Shown piece by piece: positions 53,664 to 62,607 of a stretch of DNA of 64,000 nt. Location of the stretch: contig JADJVH010000015.1 in the NCBI GenBank assembly GCA_016716665.1, positions 1 through 64,000 on the forward strand. The letters are read 5' to 3'. Position numbers and translations under genes: made by a program. The notes beneath the pieces were generated by a model. That model made no database searches. It was not told the origin of the DNA and was given only the letters and a program-made list of their open reading frames with translations. Numbering within the stretch: the stretch's first letter is position 1; each line of letters begins with the position of its first letter. The stretch comes from Candidatus Opimibacter iunctus. GTDB lineage: Bacteria; Bacteroidota; Bacteroidia; Chitinophagales; Saprospiraceae.

Positions 53664-54311
53664 TTATTGGGTCCCTTTCAGGAAAGGTACAAATTTGAAT
53701 TTTCCGAAAGCCTCGCTCTTGATATCACCTTCAGTCAATTTGGTATATCTCCACATCGTCTGGCTTTCATCACCACCGATCGGTATCACCAGGTAGCCTC
53801 CAACTGCAAGCTGGCTGAGCAAGGTTTCAGGAAGCATGGTAGCACCCGCAGTTACCAGGATTTTATCAAAAGGGGCAAACATGGGCAGACCCGCATACCC
53901 ATCCCCAAGGAATGTGCGGATAGCGCCGAAGCCAAGTTCCCTGAGGAGATTGTCTGTTTTTTCAAAAAGAGCACTCTGCCTTTCGATGGTATACACCTTG
54001 GCGCCCAGAAGCGACAGGATGCACGCCTGGTAACCAGAACCAGTGCCTACCTCCAATATTTTATCACCTTTCTTGACCTCGAGCAATCCTGACTGTATGG
54101 CAACAGTCAAAGGCTGGGATATGGTCTGATCGCATCCGATCGGAAAAGCCACATTTTTATAAGCCCATTCTTCGAATGCTTTTTCCAGAAAAAGATGTCT
54201 GGGCACCTTTGACATGGCCTCAAGGACTTTTTCATCCCGGACCCCTTCCAGCCTGAGAGTTTCGATCAGCTGCATACGAAGTCCCTGGTGCTTGTATGTA
54301 TCTCTTCGCAA
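53664..54311 (-). CDS. pcm: Protein-L-isoaspartate O-methyltransferase
   Basis: A repair methyltransferase of 215 residues that converts isoaspartyl residues back through methylation with S-adenosylmethionine. Motifs: MSKVPRHLFL, IGCDQTISQPLTVA (substrate loop), the SAM-binding EVGTGSGYQACIL, and DKILVTAGATMLPETLLSQLAVGGYLVIPIG. The length is typical. It is transcribed divergently from the phosphohexomutase gene 116 bp away. Confidence 0.93.
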   Translation of the reverse strand: MRRDTYKHQGLRMQLIETLRLEGVRDEKVLEAMSKVPRHLFLEKAFEEWAYKNVAFPIGCDQTISQPLTVAIQSGLLEVKKGDKILEVGTGSGYQACILSLLGAKVYTIERQSALFEKTDNLLRELGFGAIRTFLGDGYAGLPMFAPFDKILVTAGATMLPETLLSQLAVGGYLVIPIGGDESQTMWRYTKLTEGDIKSEAFGKFKFVPFLKGTQ

Positions 54312-54427
54312 GATTGTTTATTATTATGGTTTGAAAGGATACGGTTGCGTGGTCAGGTGGCCTGCCCTCCGTTTTCCACAATACGAGCGTAAAATTACAT
54401 TTTTTATATTATAAAAAATAATAATAT

Positions 54428-55825
54428 ATGAGTGATATCAAATTCGGCACAGATGGATGGCGGGCAATCATCGCGGATGATTATACTGTCAAAAATGTGA
54501 TCAGGGTAGCAGAGGCTACGGCCATCTTTATGGAAGAACGCGCCATGCAGAAAGTGGTCATAGGTTACGACTGCAGGTTTGGCGGAAAACTTTTTGCAGA
54601 AACAGCAGCACGCGTGATGGGAAGCCACCAGATCGAAGTGATCATGGGCGATCATGTTGCCTCGACGCCAATGGTTTCACTGGGGGTCAGGAAACTTGGT
54701 GCAGACCTGGGGATCGTCATCACCGCAAGTCACAATCCGCCTTCCTATAATGGCTTCAAGCTAAAATCTTCCTTTGGCGGACCCTCCATTCCAGATGACA
54801 TCGCAGCAGTAGAAAAGCATATCCCGGACAAGGCAATGAAGGATCTTGATTCCATGGATAAGATCAAGGAAAAGGGACTGCTCTCCTATGTCAACCTGGA
54901 AGACATGTATTATGACCACGTGATGGCCTCCTTTGATATCCCGGCTATCCGCAACTCTTCTTTTACGATAGGCTATGATGCCATGTATGGAGCGGGATAT
55001 CTCATCTTCCCGCGCATTTTACCGCAAGCTAAATGCCTGCATTGCGATTATAATCCTTCCTTTTACGGACAGGCACCTGAGCCGATCGAACGCAATCTCA
55101 AGCCATTTGCGGATATGATCAAAGCAGACCCGAATATGCAGATCGGTATCGCCAATGATGGAGACGCAGACCGCATCGGTATGTTTGATGGGGACGGCAA
55201 TTTCGTAGACTCACATCATATCCTGCTGCTGCTGTTATATTATTTACACAAGTACAAAGGCCTGACCGGTAAAGTCGTCATCACCTTCTCGGTGACCGAT
55301 AAGATGGTCCAGATGGCTAAGAAATTCGGATTGGAATATGAAGTCACCAAGATCGGGTTTAAGTACATCGCAGAGATCATGACCAAGGAGGATGTCCTGG
55401 TGGGTGGTGAGGAATCCGGTGGTCTCGCTGTCAAGGGCCATATTCCTGAACGAGACGGCGTATGGATTGGCCTGATGATCCTCGAGTTTATGGCCAAGGC
55501 AGGCAAGTCCCTAAAGGAGCTTGTGCAAATGGTGTATGATGAGATCGGGACTTTCGCATTTGATCGGGATGACCTGCACATCACAGAGGATAAGAAGGAT
55601 GAAGTACTCCAGAAATGCCACAAGGATCAATATACTGCATTCGGATCCTATACGATCACACGTACCGAAAAGCTGGATGGATTTAAATATTATCTCAACA
55701 ATAATACATGGATCATGATCCGTCCTTCAGGCACCGAACCTGTATTGCGCGTCTATTGTGAAGCTCCTGACAGGGCTATAGCAAGGACAACACTTGATGC
55801 TGTGAGGAAAGAACTATTGGGTTAA
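54428..55825 (+). CDS. Phosphoglucomutase/phosphomannomutase family protein
   Basis: An alpha-D-phosphohexomutase of 465 residues. The four domains show KFGTDGWRAI at the start, the phosphoserine loop ITASHNPPSYNGFK near residue 99, the metal loop DGDADRIGMFDGDG near residue 240, the sugar loop GGEESGGLA, and the C-terminal phosphate loop RPSGTEPVLRVY. It interconverts hexose 1- and 6-phosphates. Whether glucose, mannose or glucosamine is the preferred sugar cannot be read safely; the short DGW opening is seen in PGM/PMM of Bacteroidota. Confidence 0.9.
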   Translation: MSDIKFGTDGWRAIIADDYTVKNVIRVAEATAIFMEERAMQKVVIGYDCRFGGKLFAETAARVMGSHQIEVIMGDHVASTPMVSLGVRKLGADLGIVITASHNPPSYNGFKLKSSFGGPSIPDDIAAVEKHIPDKAMKDLDSMDKIKEKGLLSYVNLEDMYYDHVMASFDIPAIRNSSFTIGYDAMYGAGYLIFPRILPQAKCLHCDYNPSFYGQAPEPIERNLKPFADMIKADPNMQIGIANDGDADRIGMFDGDGNFVDSHHILLLLLYYLHKYKGLTGKVVITFSVTDKMVQMAKKFGLEYEVTKIGFKYIAEIMTKEDVLVGGEESGGLAVKGHIPERDGVWIGLMILEFMAKAGKSLKELVQMVYDEIGTFAFDRDDLHITEDKKDEVLQKCHKDQYTAFGSYTITRTEKLDGFKYYLNNNTWIMIRPSGTEPVLRVYCEAPDRAIARTTLDAVRKELLG

Positions 55826-55914
55826 CGGAAATTACTTATACTGTAGACCCGGGGTGTAGCGTTCAGTCCTGTATGGACAGAATGGAAAGGCCAGATGGTT
55901 TTTTCAACCTCAAA

Positions 55915-56904
55915 ATGAATATGGGCTATAAAAAGATCGGATTTGCACTTGTCGTATGCCTGTATTTTGTTTCCTGTCACAGTGATAAGGATAGCTCTTC
56001 TCCCATTGATATCGATTATAGAAAGGAGATGCGTGAATTTGTCATTGGGATTAGTGATTACGCCAAGTCAGTGGATCCCTATTTCCAGGTCATCGCTCAA
56101 AACGGTATTGAACTGGTCAGTACAAATGGTGAAGAAACCGGATTGCCTGACACCCCTTACCTGGATGCTATCGACGGGAATGGGCAGGAAGATTTATTTT
56201 ATGGGTATACACAAGATGACAAAGCCACTCCTCCGGATGACAATGCATATCTGATTTCCTTTCTGAATATTTCTAAAAACGCCGGAAATACCATACTGGT
56301 GACAGACTATTGTTCGACACCGTCAAAGATGGATGATTCCTATGCGCGTAATTCGGCAAATCAATACATATCGTTTGCTGCTGACCGGCGGGCCTTGAAT
56401 GATATCCCAGGGTATCCTCATCAGATCCATTCCGAAAATAGCGACGTCATTACTTCATTGTCCCAGGCCAGAAATTTTCTATATCTCATCAATCCCGATC
56501 AATACGCAACAAAGGCTGATTTTATACAGGCTGTTATAGCTTCAAACTATGATTTGCTGGTTATGGATTTGTTTTTTGAGGATGGTATAGCATTTACAGC
56601 TAAGGAGATAGATCAATTAGGACACAAGGCGAATGGTGGGAGCCGGATGATCATTTGTTATATGTCCATCGGTGAGGCGGAGGAGTACAGATATTACTGG
56701 CGTGCAGAATGGTACACGCACAAGCCATCCTGGCTGGATGCCGAAAACCCGGATTGGGAGGGTAATTTTAAAGTACACTATTGGGATCCGGAATGGCAAG
56801 ATATCATCTTCGGTAATGACACCTCTTACCTCCGAAAAATAGTTGACGCAGGATTTGATGGTGTATACCTCGATATTATTGATGCCTTTGAATATTATGA
56901 GTAG
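55915..56904 (+). CDS. GH114-like (TM1410/endo-polygalactosaminidase) lipoprotein
   Basis: A protein of 329 residues from the ATG at 55915. Lipobox YFVSC, then a TIM-barrel of the alpha-1,4-polygalactosaminidase-like superfamily: LVMDLFF, IICYMSIGEAEEYRYYW (barrel strand with catalytic-type Glu), and VHYWDPEWQDIIFG with FDGVYLDIIDAFEYY near the end. The last acidic pair fits the family active site. It is likely a surface hydrolase against exopolysaccharide, but the substrate is unproven. The frame ends right after the final strand, shorter than most members. Confidence 0.75.
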   Translation: MNMGYKKIGFALVVCLYFVSCHSDKDSSSPIDIDYRKEMREFVIGISDYAKSVDPYFQVIAQNGIELVSTNGEETGLPDTPYLDAIDGNGQEDLFYGYTQDDKATPPDDNAYLISFLNISKNAGNTILVTDYCSTPSKMDDSYARNSANQYISFAADRRALNDIPGYPHQIHSENSDVITSLSQARNFLYLINPDQYATKADFIQAVIASNYDLLVMDLFFEDGIAFTAKEIDQLGHKANGGSRMIICYMSIGEAEEYRYYWRAEWYTHKPSWLDAENPDWEGNFKVHYWDPEWQDIIFGNDTSYLRKIVDAGFDGVYLDIIDAFEYYE

Positions 56905-56918
56905 GCAATAATGTCAGA

Positions 56919-57344
56919 TCATACGGCTTTGAATTTGCGATCCCCTTCATTGATCGCAAGATCATTGATACTGGCATATCTTTTTCGCATCAGCCCATTC
57001 TCATCAAATTCCCAGTTTTCATTTCCATAGGCCCTGAACCATTGACCCTGGGCATCGTGGTATTCATACTCAAACCTTACAGCAATGCGGTTGTCAATAT
57101 GGGCCCAGTACTCTTTTTTCAATTTGTAATCAAGTTCCTTTTCCCATTTCCGTTGGAGAAACGCTTTTATCTCTTCCCTTCCATGTAGAAATTCGGAGCG
57201 GTTTCTCCATTCGGTGTCAATCGTATATGCGAGACTTACCCGTTCAGGATCCTTACTATTCCAGGCATCCTCTGCCGCTTGTATCTTTTGTTTGGCAGTT
57301 TCTTCTGTAAACGGGGGAAGGGGTGGTCGCTTGTTTTCCATCAT
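56919..57344 (-). CDS. NTF2-like protein (DUF1348)
   Basis: A protein of 142 residues of the nuclear transport factor 2 superfamily, DUF1348 type. The start PPFTEETAKQKIQAAEDAWNSKDPERVSLAYT, the WRNRSEFLHGREEIKAFLQRKWEKELDYKLKKEYW core and the FEYEYHDAQGQWFRAYGNENWEFDENGLMRKRYASIND end are typical. Function in bacteria is unknown. The open frame runs to 57446, but the upstream residues are encoded by the octamer repeat tract, so the MM at 57344/57341 is the true start. A near -7 element TAACTTTA precedes it. Confidence 0.85.
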   Translation of the reverse strand: MMENKRPPLPPFTEETAKQKIQAAEDAWNSKDPERVSLAYTIDTEWRNRSEFLHGREEIKAFLQRKWEKELDYKLKKEYWAHIDNRIAVRFEYEYHDAQGQWFRAYGNENWEFDENGLMRKRYASINDLAINEGDRKFKAV

Positions 57345-57369
57345 GCTTATTTTGCTTAAAGTTAAAGCA

Positions 57370-57436
57370 GTTGTGAGATAGTGAGACAGTGAGAATATGA
57401 AGGTGTGAGAAAAGTGAGATCGTGAGAATGTGAGAG
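57370..57436 (+). repeat. GTGAGAxx octamer repeat
   Basis: About eight copies of an 8-bp word of the type GTGAGATA/GTGAGACA/GTGAGAAT in tandem with small irregularities. It lies upstream of the NTF2-like gene, and the same word family flanks lipA (32868-32940 reversed, 33850-33926). The unit degenerates but keeps the period. Confidence 0.6.
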
Positions 57437-57622
57437 CCAGGAGCAAATCAGGCGGACTAATGAATATGCCTATCGTTTAAAACGATTGTTATAATACTGC
57501 GCAGAATATGTTTTTCTGATTTGACGTATGCGGGCGCAGGAATAGCCAAGGCCATACAATTGCTTTTTGGTGCTTTTTTAAGGGATAACATGCCACGTTA
57601 TCTTCACATCGGACTATACGAA

Positions 57623-59092
57623 TCACTTCTCCCTCTCCCCACCAGTCTCTACCCCGGCTATCCGTTTGAGCATATTCCTGAAAATGAAAAAATGAAATGG
57701 CAACATGGCATACCAGTAATTACGGCCCAGGATGCCATCGGGACGAAACGTGGCGATTTGTTTCAGTACGCACCGGTTTTTGCTTTTTACGATGGAAAAT
57801 TCAAGCCAGGCCTCACCGGGTAATTTCATTTCAGCAAACAGAAGCAAGCGGTGATTTTTACGGTCAGCAAGCATTACCCGCCAGAAATCGAGCACTTCAC
57901 CGGTCTGGATGACGTCCTCATTTCTCCGGCCTCTTTCCATACCAACCCCTCCTACCATTTTATCCATAAAGCCACGGATGCGCCAGAGCTTGTCGGCATA
58001 AAACCATCCATTTTTACCACCAATGCCAAAAAAACGATCAGTCACTTCCTCCACCTTGTCCTGCGGAATCTCTATCCATCGCCGGTCTGTATAGCAACCA
58101 TTGATTGGCACTTCGACGTATTGATTGACGTCAAGATTGGTCAGGCTGCTTGAAGCAGCATCCGTCCAGCTGGAGACTACCATGTTCTGTTTGATTCGCA
58201 TAAAGGCCATCCTGATCGCTTCCTTGTATGGTATCAATGCCTGCGGAATAATTTCATGGATGCTGTGTTCCTTGCAGATCACATCAGTTTTCATGCTTTC
58301 CACCAATTGTTTTGCAATAGTAAAATTTGCTGATGTTGTGAGGTATAGCCAGTAGGCCGATAGTCCGGGAAAGACAACAGGCATGGCGATGATGTACCTC
58401 TTGAATCCACGCACTTCGGCAAAATCAAGCAGCATCTGCTTGTAGGACAGCACATCAGGACCCCCGATTTCAAATGTTTTGAAATAGGTATTTTCATTGC
58501 GAAGGCACAGATGCAGATAGTTGATAACATTGCGGATAGCAATGGGCTGGCATTTGGAATTGAGCCAGCGCGGTACGACCATCACCGGTAGTTTTTCAGT
58601 GAGGTCGCGTATGATTTCAAAGGATACACTTCCTGACCCAACAATAATACCTGCCTCAAAGATGGTATACGGAATGCCGGAATTGACGATGACATCCTTG
58701 ACTACCTTGCGGGCCATCAGGTGGCTGGATAGCTTTGCCTCATTGCTGATTCCCCCCAGGTATACGATTTGCCTCACCTGGCAAAGGGAAGCGACCAGGA
58801 TGAAACAGCCGGCTGACCGCAATTCATATTCCTTGAGTGTTGTACTGGTATCACCGAGGGAGTGGATCAGGTAGTACGCTACATCATATACCTTCTTATT
58901 GAAGTGCTGGAGCGCATTTTCAGGCTGCAGGAAATCAAACTCGATGACTTCTACCTTTTTTAGCAGATCCTCTGAAGGTTGAAACCGGTTGACATCCCTG
59001 ACTACGCAAGTGACTTCATGTCCTGCCTCTACCAGCACAGGCAAGAGCCTCATGCCAATATATCCATTTGCCCCGGTCAGAAGTATACGCAT
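57623..59092 (-). CDS. SDR-family protein with DUF2867 C-terminal domain
   Basis: A protein of 489 residues. Residues 1-300 are an NAD(P)-binding extended short-chain dehydrogenase-like fold (MRILLTGANGYIGMRLLPVLVEAGHEVTCVVRD; YYLIHSLGD; IVYLGGISNE; GGPDVLSYKQML). Residues 320-489 are DUF2867 (RWIEIPQDKVEEVTDRFFGIGGKNGWFYADKLWRIRGFMDKMVGGVGMERGRRN). The YxxxK catalytic pair is not evident, so it may bind rather than oxidise. This fusion is widespread in Bacteroidota; its substrate is unknown. Confidence 0.85.
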   Translation of the reverse strand: MRILLTGANGYIGMRLLPVLVEAGHEVTCVVRDVNRFQPSEDLLKKVEVIEFDFLQPENALQHFNKKVYDVAYYLIHSLGDTSTTLKEYELRSAGCFILVASLCQVRQIVYLGGISNEAKLSSHLMARKVVKDVIVNSGIPYTIFEAGIIVGSGSVSFEIIRDLTEKLPVMVVPRWLNSKCQPIAIRNVINYLHLCLRNENTYFKTFEIGGPDVLSYKQMLLDFAEVRGFKRYIIAMPVVFPGLSAYWLYLTTSANFTIAKQLVESMKTDVICKEHSIHEIIPQALIPYKEAIRMAFMRIKQNMVVSSWTDAASSSLTNLDVNQYVEVPINGCYTDRRWIEIPQDKVEEVTDRFFGIGGKNGWFYADKLWRIRGFMDKMVGGVGMERGRRNEDVIQTGEVLDFWRVMLADRKNHRLLLFAEMKLPGEAWLEFSIVKSKNRCVLKQIATFRPDGILGRNYWYAMLPFHFFIFRNMLKRIAGVETGGEREK

Positions 59093-59201
59093 AGCAGTAA
59101 TTCAAACAAATAAAATAAATATATAGTTAATACACTGGCAAAATATAATCTTTCATTGCCTTGTGCTGAAGATGAATGATTATATCCATCACCTTTGAAA
59201 T

Positions 59202-59468
59202 TTATGATTTGACCCTGCCAATCATACAGCTAATGTAAGAAGTGGCTGTAGTCATTCCAGAACCATGGCCAGGCTCCGGATATCCCAGGCCTTGCAGTTT
59301 TTTTACAATGTCCTCCCTTGTGATTTCACCTGTCGTTTCAACCAGGACGGATCCCAGGTCAATATTGACCTCTGTTTTGTCAACGCCTTTCAAATTGAGC
59401 AAGGCGGTTTTGATAGAATGCGCACAACCGTTGCACTTGATGTTTTCGACCTTTATTTCGTAAATCAT
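59202..59468 (-). CDS. Heavy-metal-associated (HMA) domain protein
   Basis: A small protein of 88 residues with one HMA fold (MIYEIKVENIKCNGCAHSIKTALLNLKGVDKTEVNIDLGSVLVETTG), cysteines in CNGC, and a His/Gly-rich linker GYPEPGHGSG. Copper chaperones of the CopZ/Atx1 type look like this. There is no adjacent P-type ATPase. The frame opens at 59495, but the ATG at 59468 starts at the fold. Another CopZ-like role could be copper supply to NosZ, but nothing in the position supports it. Confidence 0.75.
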   Translation of the reverse strand: MIYEIKVENIKCNGCAHSIKTALLNLKGVDKTEVNIDLGSVLVETTGEITREDIVKKLQGLGYPEPGHGSGMTTATSYISCMIGRVKS

Positions 59469-59661
59469 ATTGCATCGCTTTTCCTGGTTACCCATGTAAA
59501 CAATAAAGATCGCCTCTTTTGCATCGGGGATAGATGATGTTGGTCATGGGTGAGGCTGATGCAGGGCAGTTTTCAGTGGGCATCTTGCAAGGGGCATGCT
59601 TCGACCTGCTAACCCGCATCCATGGGCTACAGCTCAGCAACCGGGGCAAGGAGTGAAACTT

Positions 59662-61833
59662 CTATTTCTGCAAAATAGAGACATCTAATACGCCCAGGCC
59701 GCCACCTTCAAAATACTCAACATTCAGCGTATGGAGGCCTGCCGATGCTGTGAAATTGACTTCGTCAACTGTAGGGGTATGGATGTCCCAACGATCCAGG
59801 ATCAAGCGGTCATCAAGCCAGATCCGGATACCATCATCCGATTCAACTTCCAGTACATAGTCACCAGGAGGAGCTTCAAATGAGGTAGTGGCCTTGACCG
59901 CAAACTGATCGGCTGGGATGACTGTAGCTGGTGCATCCCACCACCGGTAGGCCAGTTGCGGCTTGGAAAGACTTGTAATTGGATTTCCCAGGAGAAGGGA
60001 TTTAAAAGCTTCAGGATATTTTAAAGGGTCCGAAAGCGAGTCATAGGCGAAAAAGGAAATATTCCAGACCATCGGAAAGGACGTTTCTGAAAACTGGAAT
60101 ATGGATGGAATGCCAGCCGGAATAGTATCTCCAAACTGGGTGATGACCGTATCTCCCACAAATGAACAACGTAGAAAATGATTAGGACTTTCTGCATGAC
60201 ATGTGATGACCAGGCTATCGGATAAGGCACCTGAAGTGTGATCCGGTAAGTCGCATCCGGAAATGGAATCTATCTTCCATTTTCCATTGGGGCCATACAT
60301 ATCAAATTGCAGTATCGTTGATTTATTCGTGAAGGTTTTGTTTCTCAGCGCAAGCAATGGATATTGAAAATCATAAGGTCCCCATTCATTGACTATGATA
60401 TATTTTCTTCCCTGATGTACATCAGGTGCAAGGGTCGTATTCATTCCATCACTAATCGGGGCGGGAAGTTCATGTGCAGGATTTGCCCAGCTTTCAGTAT
60501 TGGCCCCGGGGATAAACTGTGATAATCCCTTTGGCGAAGCAACTTCCTGTCCGACGTTGGTAAATAGATTATCTACCAGCCAGACAGAATCGCTCAGGGA
60601 AATATCCAGGCCCGTACTTATATTTTCAAACGCATTGTGCACGATGTTATAATCCCGGCCCTTGACATTGTTTTTTTGCGCATAGATCCAGTCCGCCGGC
60701 TGGCTGCTTCTGTCCCACAGCTGAATACCTGTTTTTCCTCCGGTGATGTGATTTTCAGCGATGGCAATGTAGCGTCCATGCTCGATGGCGATCCCGGCAT
60801 CGCATCGGCTGATCTCATTGCCGGTGATGACCGAGTGGTGGCTATATCCTCCCCATACCCCATACCGGCAATCATTGAGGATGTTTTCGATCATGTAGTT
60901 GGCACTAAAGGTGACTTCAATGCCATTGGCGATACTATGGGAGAAATCATTTCGATAGATCATATTGCTGTCACATCCTCCAAGACCCGTATCCATTGTG
61001 GACTGGCCTGCCCAGAGAAACAGTCCGTCTCCTGAATGTGTACCGGAGTTGTATGCAATGGTGTTGTGTGAACTTTGTTCGTAGAGGAGTATAGCTGATG
61101 AGTCCTGGCCCCTGGCATACTTTCCGTGACTATAGCCCCGTGCATTCCAATCGAGCTTGTTGTGCATGATCCGGTTATGCGAAGAGCGGTAGAGCCCGAT
61201 GCCCAGGCCTGAATTAAAACAAATATCATTGTTGTATATGAGCGCGCCCTCGCATTGAGTCATCAACAGGCCATTGAATCCCTGATGACAGGTGACATCT
61301 CTGATCAGTGGGTTTCTGCACTGTTTGAGATAGATAGCGGCCCCATACGCTTTCCATTCATCGTTTTCGTTGTGGTGGTAGTAGAGCCAGTCGGAGAGTG
61401 CTTCACGATCCCAACGGCTGCGGAGTTTTGGGCGATAGTTGTAACTGAAGTTTGAGGAGACGATGTTGAGGTTTTCTACATTTTCTGCCAAGATGGCCAT
61501 CTTGAAACCATGGATGTTCACATTCCTGAGCGTGACATTCCTGCAATCTTTGATATGGATCGCGACTCCTTCATAGGTATCAGGTAAGCGGCCTTTCTGT
61601 CTTCCATCGATTGTGGTGTTGTTAAAATCAATTTCAACATTGTCTTCATTGATGACGATATAAGGTTGTCCTGATAAAGAATCTGTATTGATAAAAAGAT
61701 ACTCTTCCCTGATAGCGGCAGACTTTGCCATCATCCCGGCTTGCAAAGTTTGCTTTGCGGGTTGGCAGGCAATCATCTGAAGTATGAAAGAGATTAGAAG
61801 GTAAGCTTTCCAATTCCAGGGGATATAGGACAT
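59662..61833 (-). CDS. Right-handed beta-helix lipoprotein with PA14 domain
   Basis: A protein of 723 residues. Signal peptide with lipobox MIAC, then a long parallel beta-helix (residues 50-400: NVTLRNVNIHGFKMAILAEN, NPLIRDVTCHQGFNGLLMTQ, NRIMHNKLDWNARGYSHG, GIAIEHGRYIAIAENHITG). A middle region of mixed beta strands follows. The C-terminal PA14-like domain carries TTSFEAPPGDYVLEVESDDGIRIWLDDRLILDRWD. Such proteins usually bind or cut polysaccharides. No catalytic Asp cluster was identified, so activity is not claimed. The ATG at 61833 gives the signal peptide. Confidence 0.8.
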   Translation of the reverse strand: MSYIPWNWKAYLLISFILQMIACQPAKQTLQAGMMAKSAAIREEYLFINTDSLSGQPYIVINEDNVEIDFNNTTIDGRQKGRLPDTYEGVAIHIKDCRNVTLRNVNIHGFKMAILAENVENLNIVSSNFSYNYRPKLRSRWDREALSDWLYYHHNENDEWKAYGAAIYLKQCRNPLIRDVTCHQGFNGLLMTQCEGALIYNNDICFNSGLGIGLYRSSHNRIMHNKLDWNARGYSHGKYARGQDSSAILLYEQSSHNTIAYNSGTHSGDGLFLWAGQSTMDTGLGGCDSNMIYRNDFSHSIANGIEVTFSANYMIENILNDCRYGVWGGYSHHSVITGNEISRCDAGIAIEHGRYIAIAENHITGGKTGIQLWDRSSQPADWIYAQKNNVKGRDYNIVHNAFENISTGLDISLSDSVWLVDNLFTNVGQEVASPKGLSQFIPGANTESWANPAHELPAPISDGMNTTLAPDVHQGRKYIIVNEWGPYDFQYPLLALRNKTFTNKSTILQFDMYGPNGKWKIDSISGCDLPDHTSGALSDSLVITCHAESPNHFLRCSFVGDTVITQFGDTIPAGIPSIFQFSETSFPMVWNISFFAYDSLSDPLKYPEAFKSLLLGNPITSLSKPQLAYRWWDAPATVIPADQFAVKATTSFEAPPGDYVLEVESDDGIRIWLDDRLILDRWDIHTPTVDEVNFTASAGLHTLNVEYFEGGGLGVLDVSILQK

Positions 61834-61925
61834 GTGACGGAAGAATTTCAAGAATGAAAATCTTTTAAATATAAGGATACTCTATCAGAGAAGGGTTTTG
61901 GCCTTTTCCCCCTGAGCATAAATTG

Positions 61926-61933
61926 TATATTTG
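61926..61933 (+). promoter_or_regulatory. -7 promoter element TATATTTG of the VTT gene
   Basis: An exact TAnnTTTG match, 26 bases before the ATG at 61960. It lies in the gap between divergently transcribed genes. Confidence 0.45.
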
Positions 61934-61959
61934 GACGCATAATCACCCATTTAGCACAG

Positions 61960-62607
61960 ATGAAAAACGCTTTTCTCTTCCTTTTGGCATTGGTGCTGGC
62001 CGTCCCTCTTATCCCATTCGCATTGTTTGGTGAGGTGGATGGCATGAAGTGGATTGAGGGGACCAGTGGAATCGTCATGTTTATGTACGGAGCCGCATTG
62101 CTGGCCAGTGATATTCTCCTGCCTTTACCTTCAAGTCTCATCGCTGTATTTCTTGGCGCAAAGCTCGGCCTGGCTTCCGGGGCCCTTTCCGTTTTTCTTG
62201 GGCTCATGGCCGGATCGCTTATAGGGTATGCCATGGGGTGGACAGTAGGCCGCAAGGTGATGGATCGGATGATTTCAAAACAAAGCCAGGAAGTATATAC
62301 GCGAATGGAAAGCAGGTTGAGTTATTGGGCGCTGGCATTGTGTCGCTCAGTTCCCTTGCTCGCAGAGGCCTCTGTGATTGCAGCAGGAGTAGCGAGACTG
62401 GAAGTCAGGAAGACCGTGCCTATGCTGATCATGTCGAACCTTAGCCTGGCTATTCTCTATAGTGCATTTGGTTATTACGGCAACCAGCAATCATCACCCT
62501 GGCTTTTGTTTGCCGGTGGCATCCTGGTGCCTGGTTGCGGAGTGCTGGTCCTTTTGTTAATTTTTGGTAAATCTTTTTTTCGTCGTCCCACACCTGATCA
62601 TGTATGA
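61960..62607 (+). CDS. VTT/DedA-family membrane protein
   Basis: A polytopic protein of 215 residues with about five helices and the VTT/SNARE-associated hallmarks: ASDILLPLPSSLIAVFLGAKLGLASGALSVFLGLMAGSLIGYAMGW, FLGxRVG-like RKVMD region, and RSVPLLAEASVIAAGVARL with the conserved R and E. DedA proteins are linked to phospholipid flipping. The stop overlaps the start of the next gene by four bases (ATGA), so a two-gene unit with the ferritin-like enzyme is clear. Confidence 0.85.
   Translation: MKNAFLFLLALVLAVPLIPFALFGEVDGMKWIEGTSGIVMFMYGAALLASDILLPLPSSLIAVFLGAKLGLASGALSVFLGLMAGSLIGYAMGWTVGRKVMDRMISKQSQEVYTRMESRLSYWALALCRSVPLLAEASVIAAGVARLEVRKTVPMLIMSNLSLAILYSAFGYYGNQQSSPWLLFAGGILVPGCGVLVLLLIFGKSFFRRPTPDHV

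Noticed and set aside
57521..57823. 100-residue plus-strand frame opposite the end of the SDR/DUF2867 gene
   Set aside because: It overlaps a confidently identified gene on the other strand, has no recognisable fold and no -7 element.
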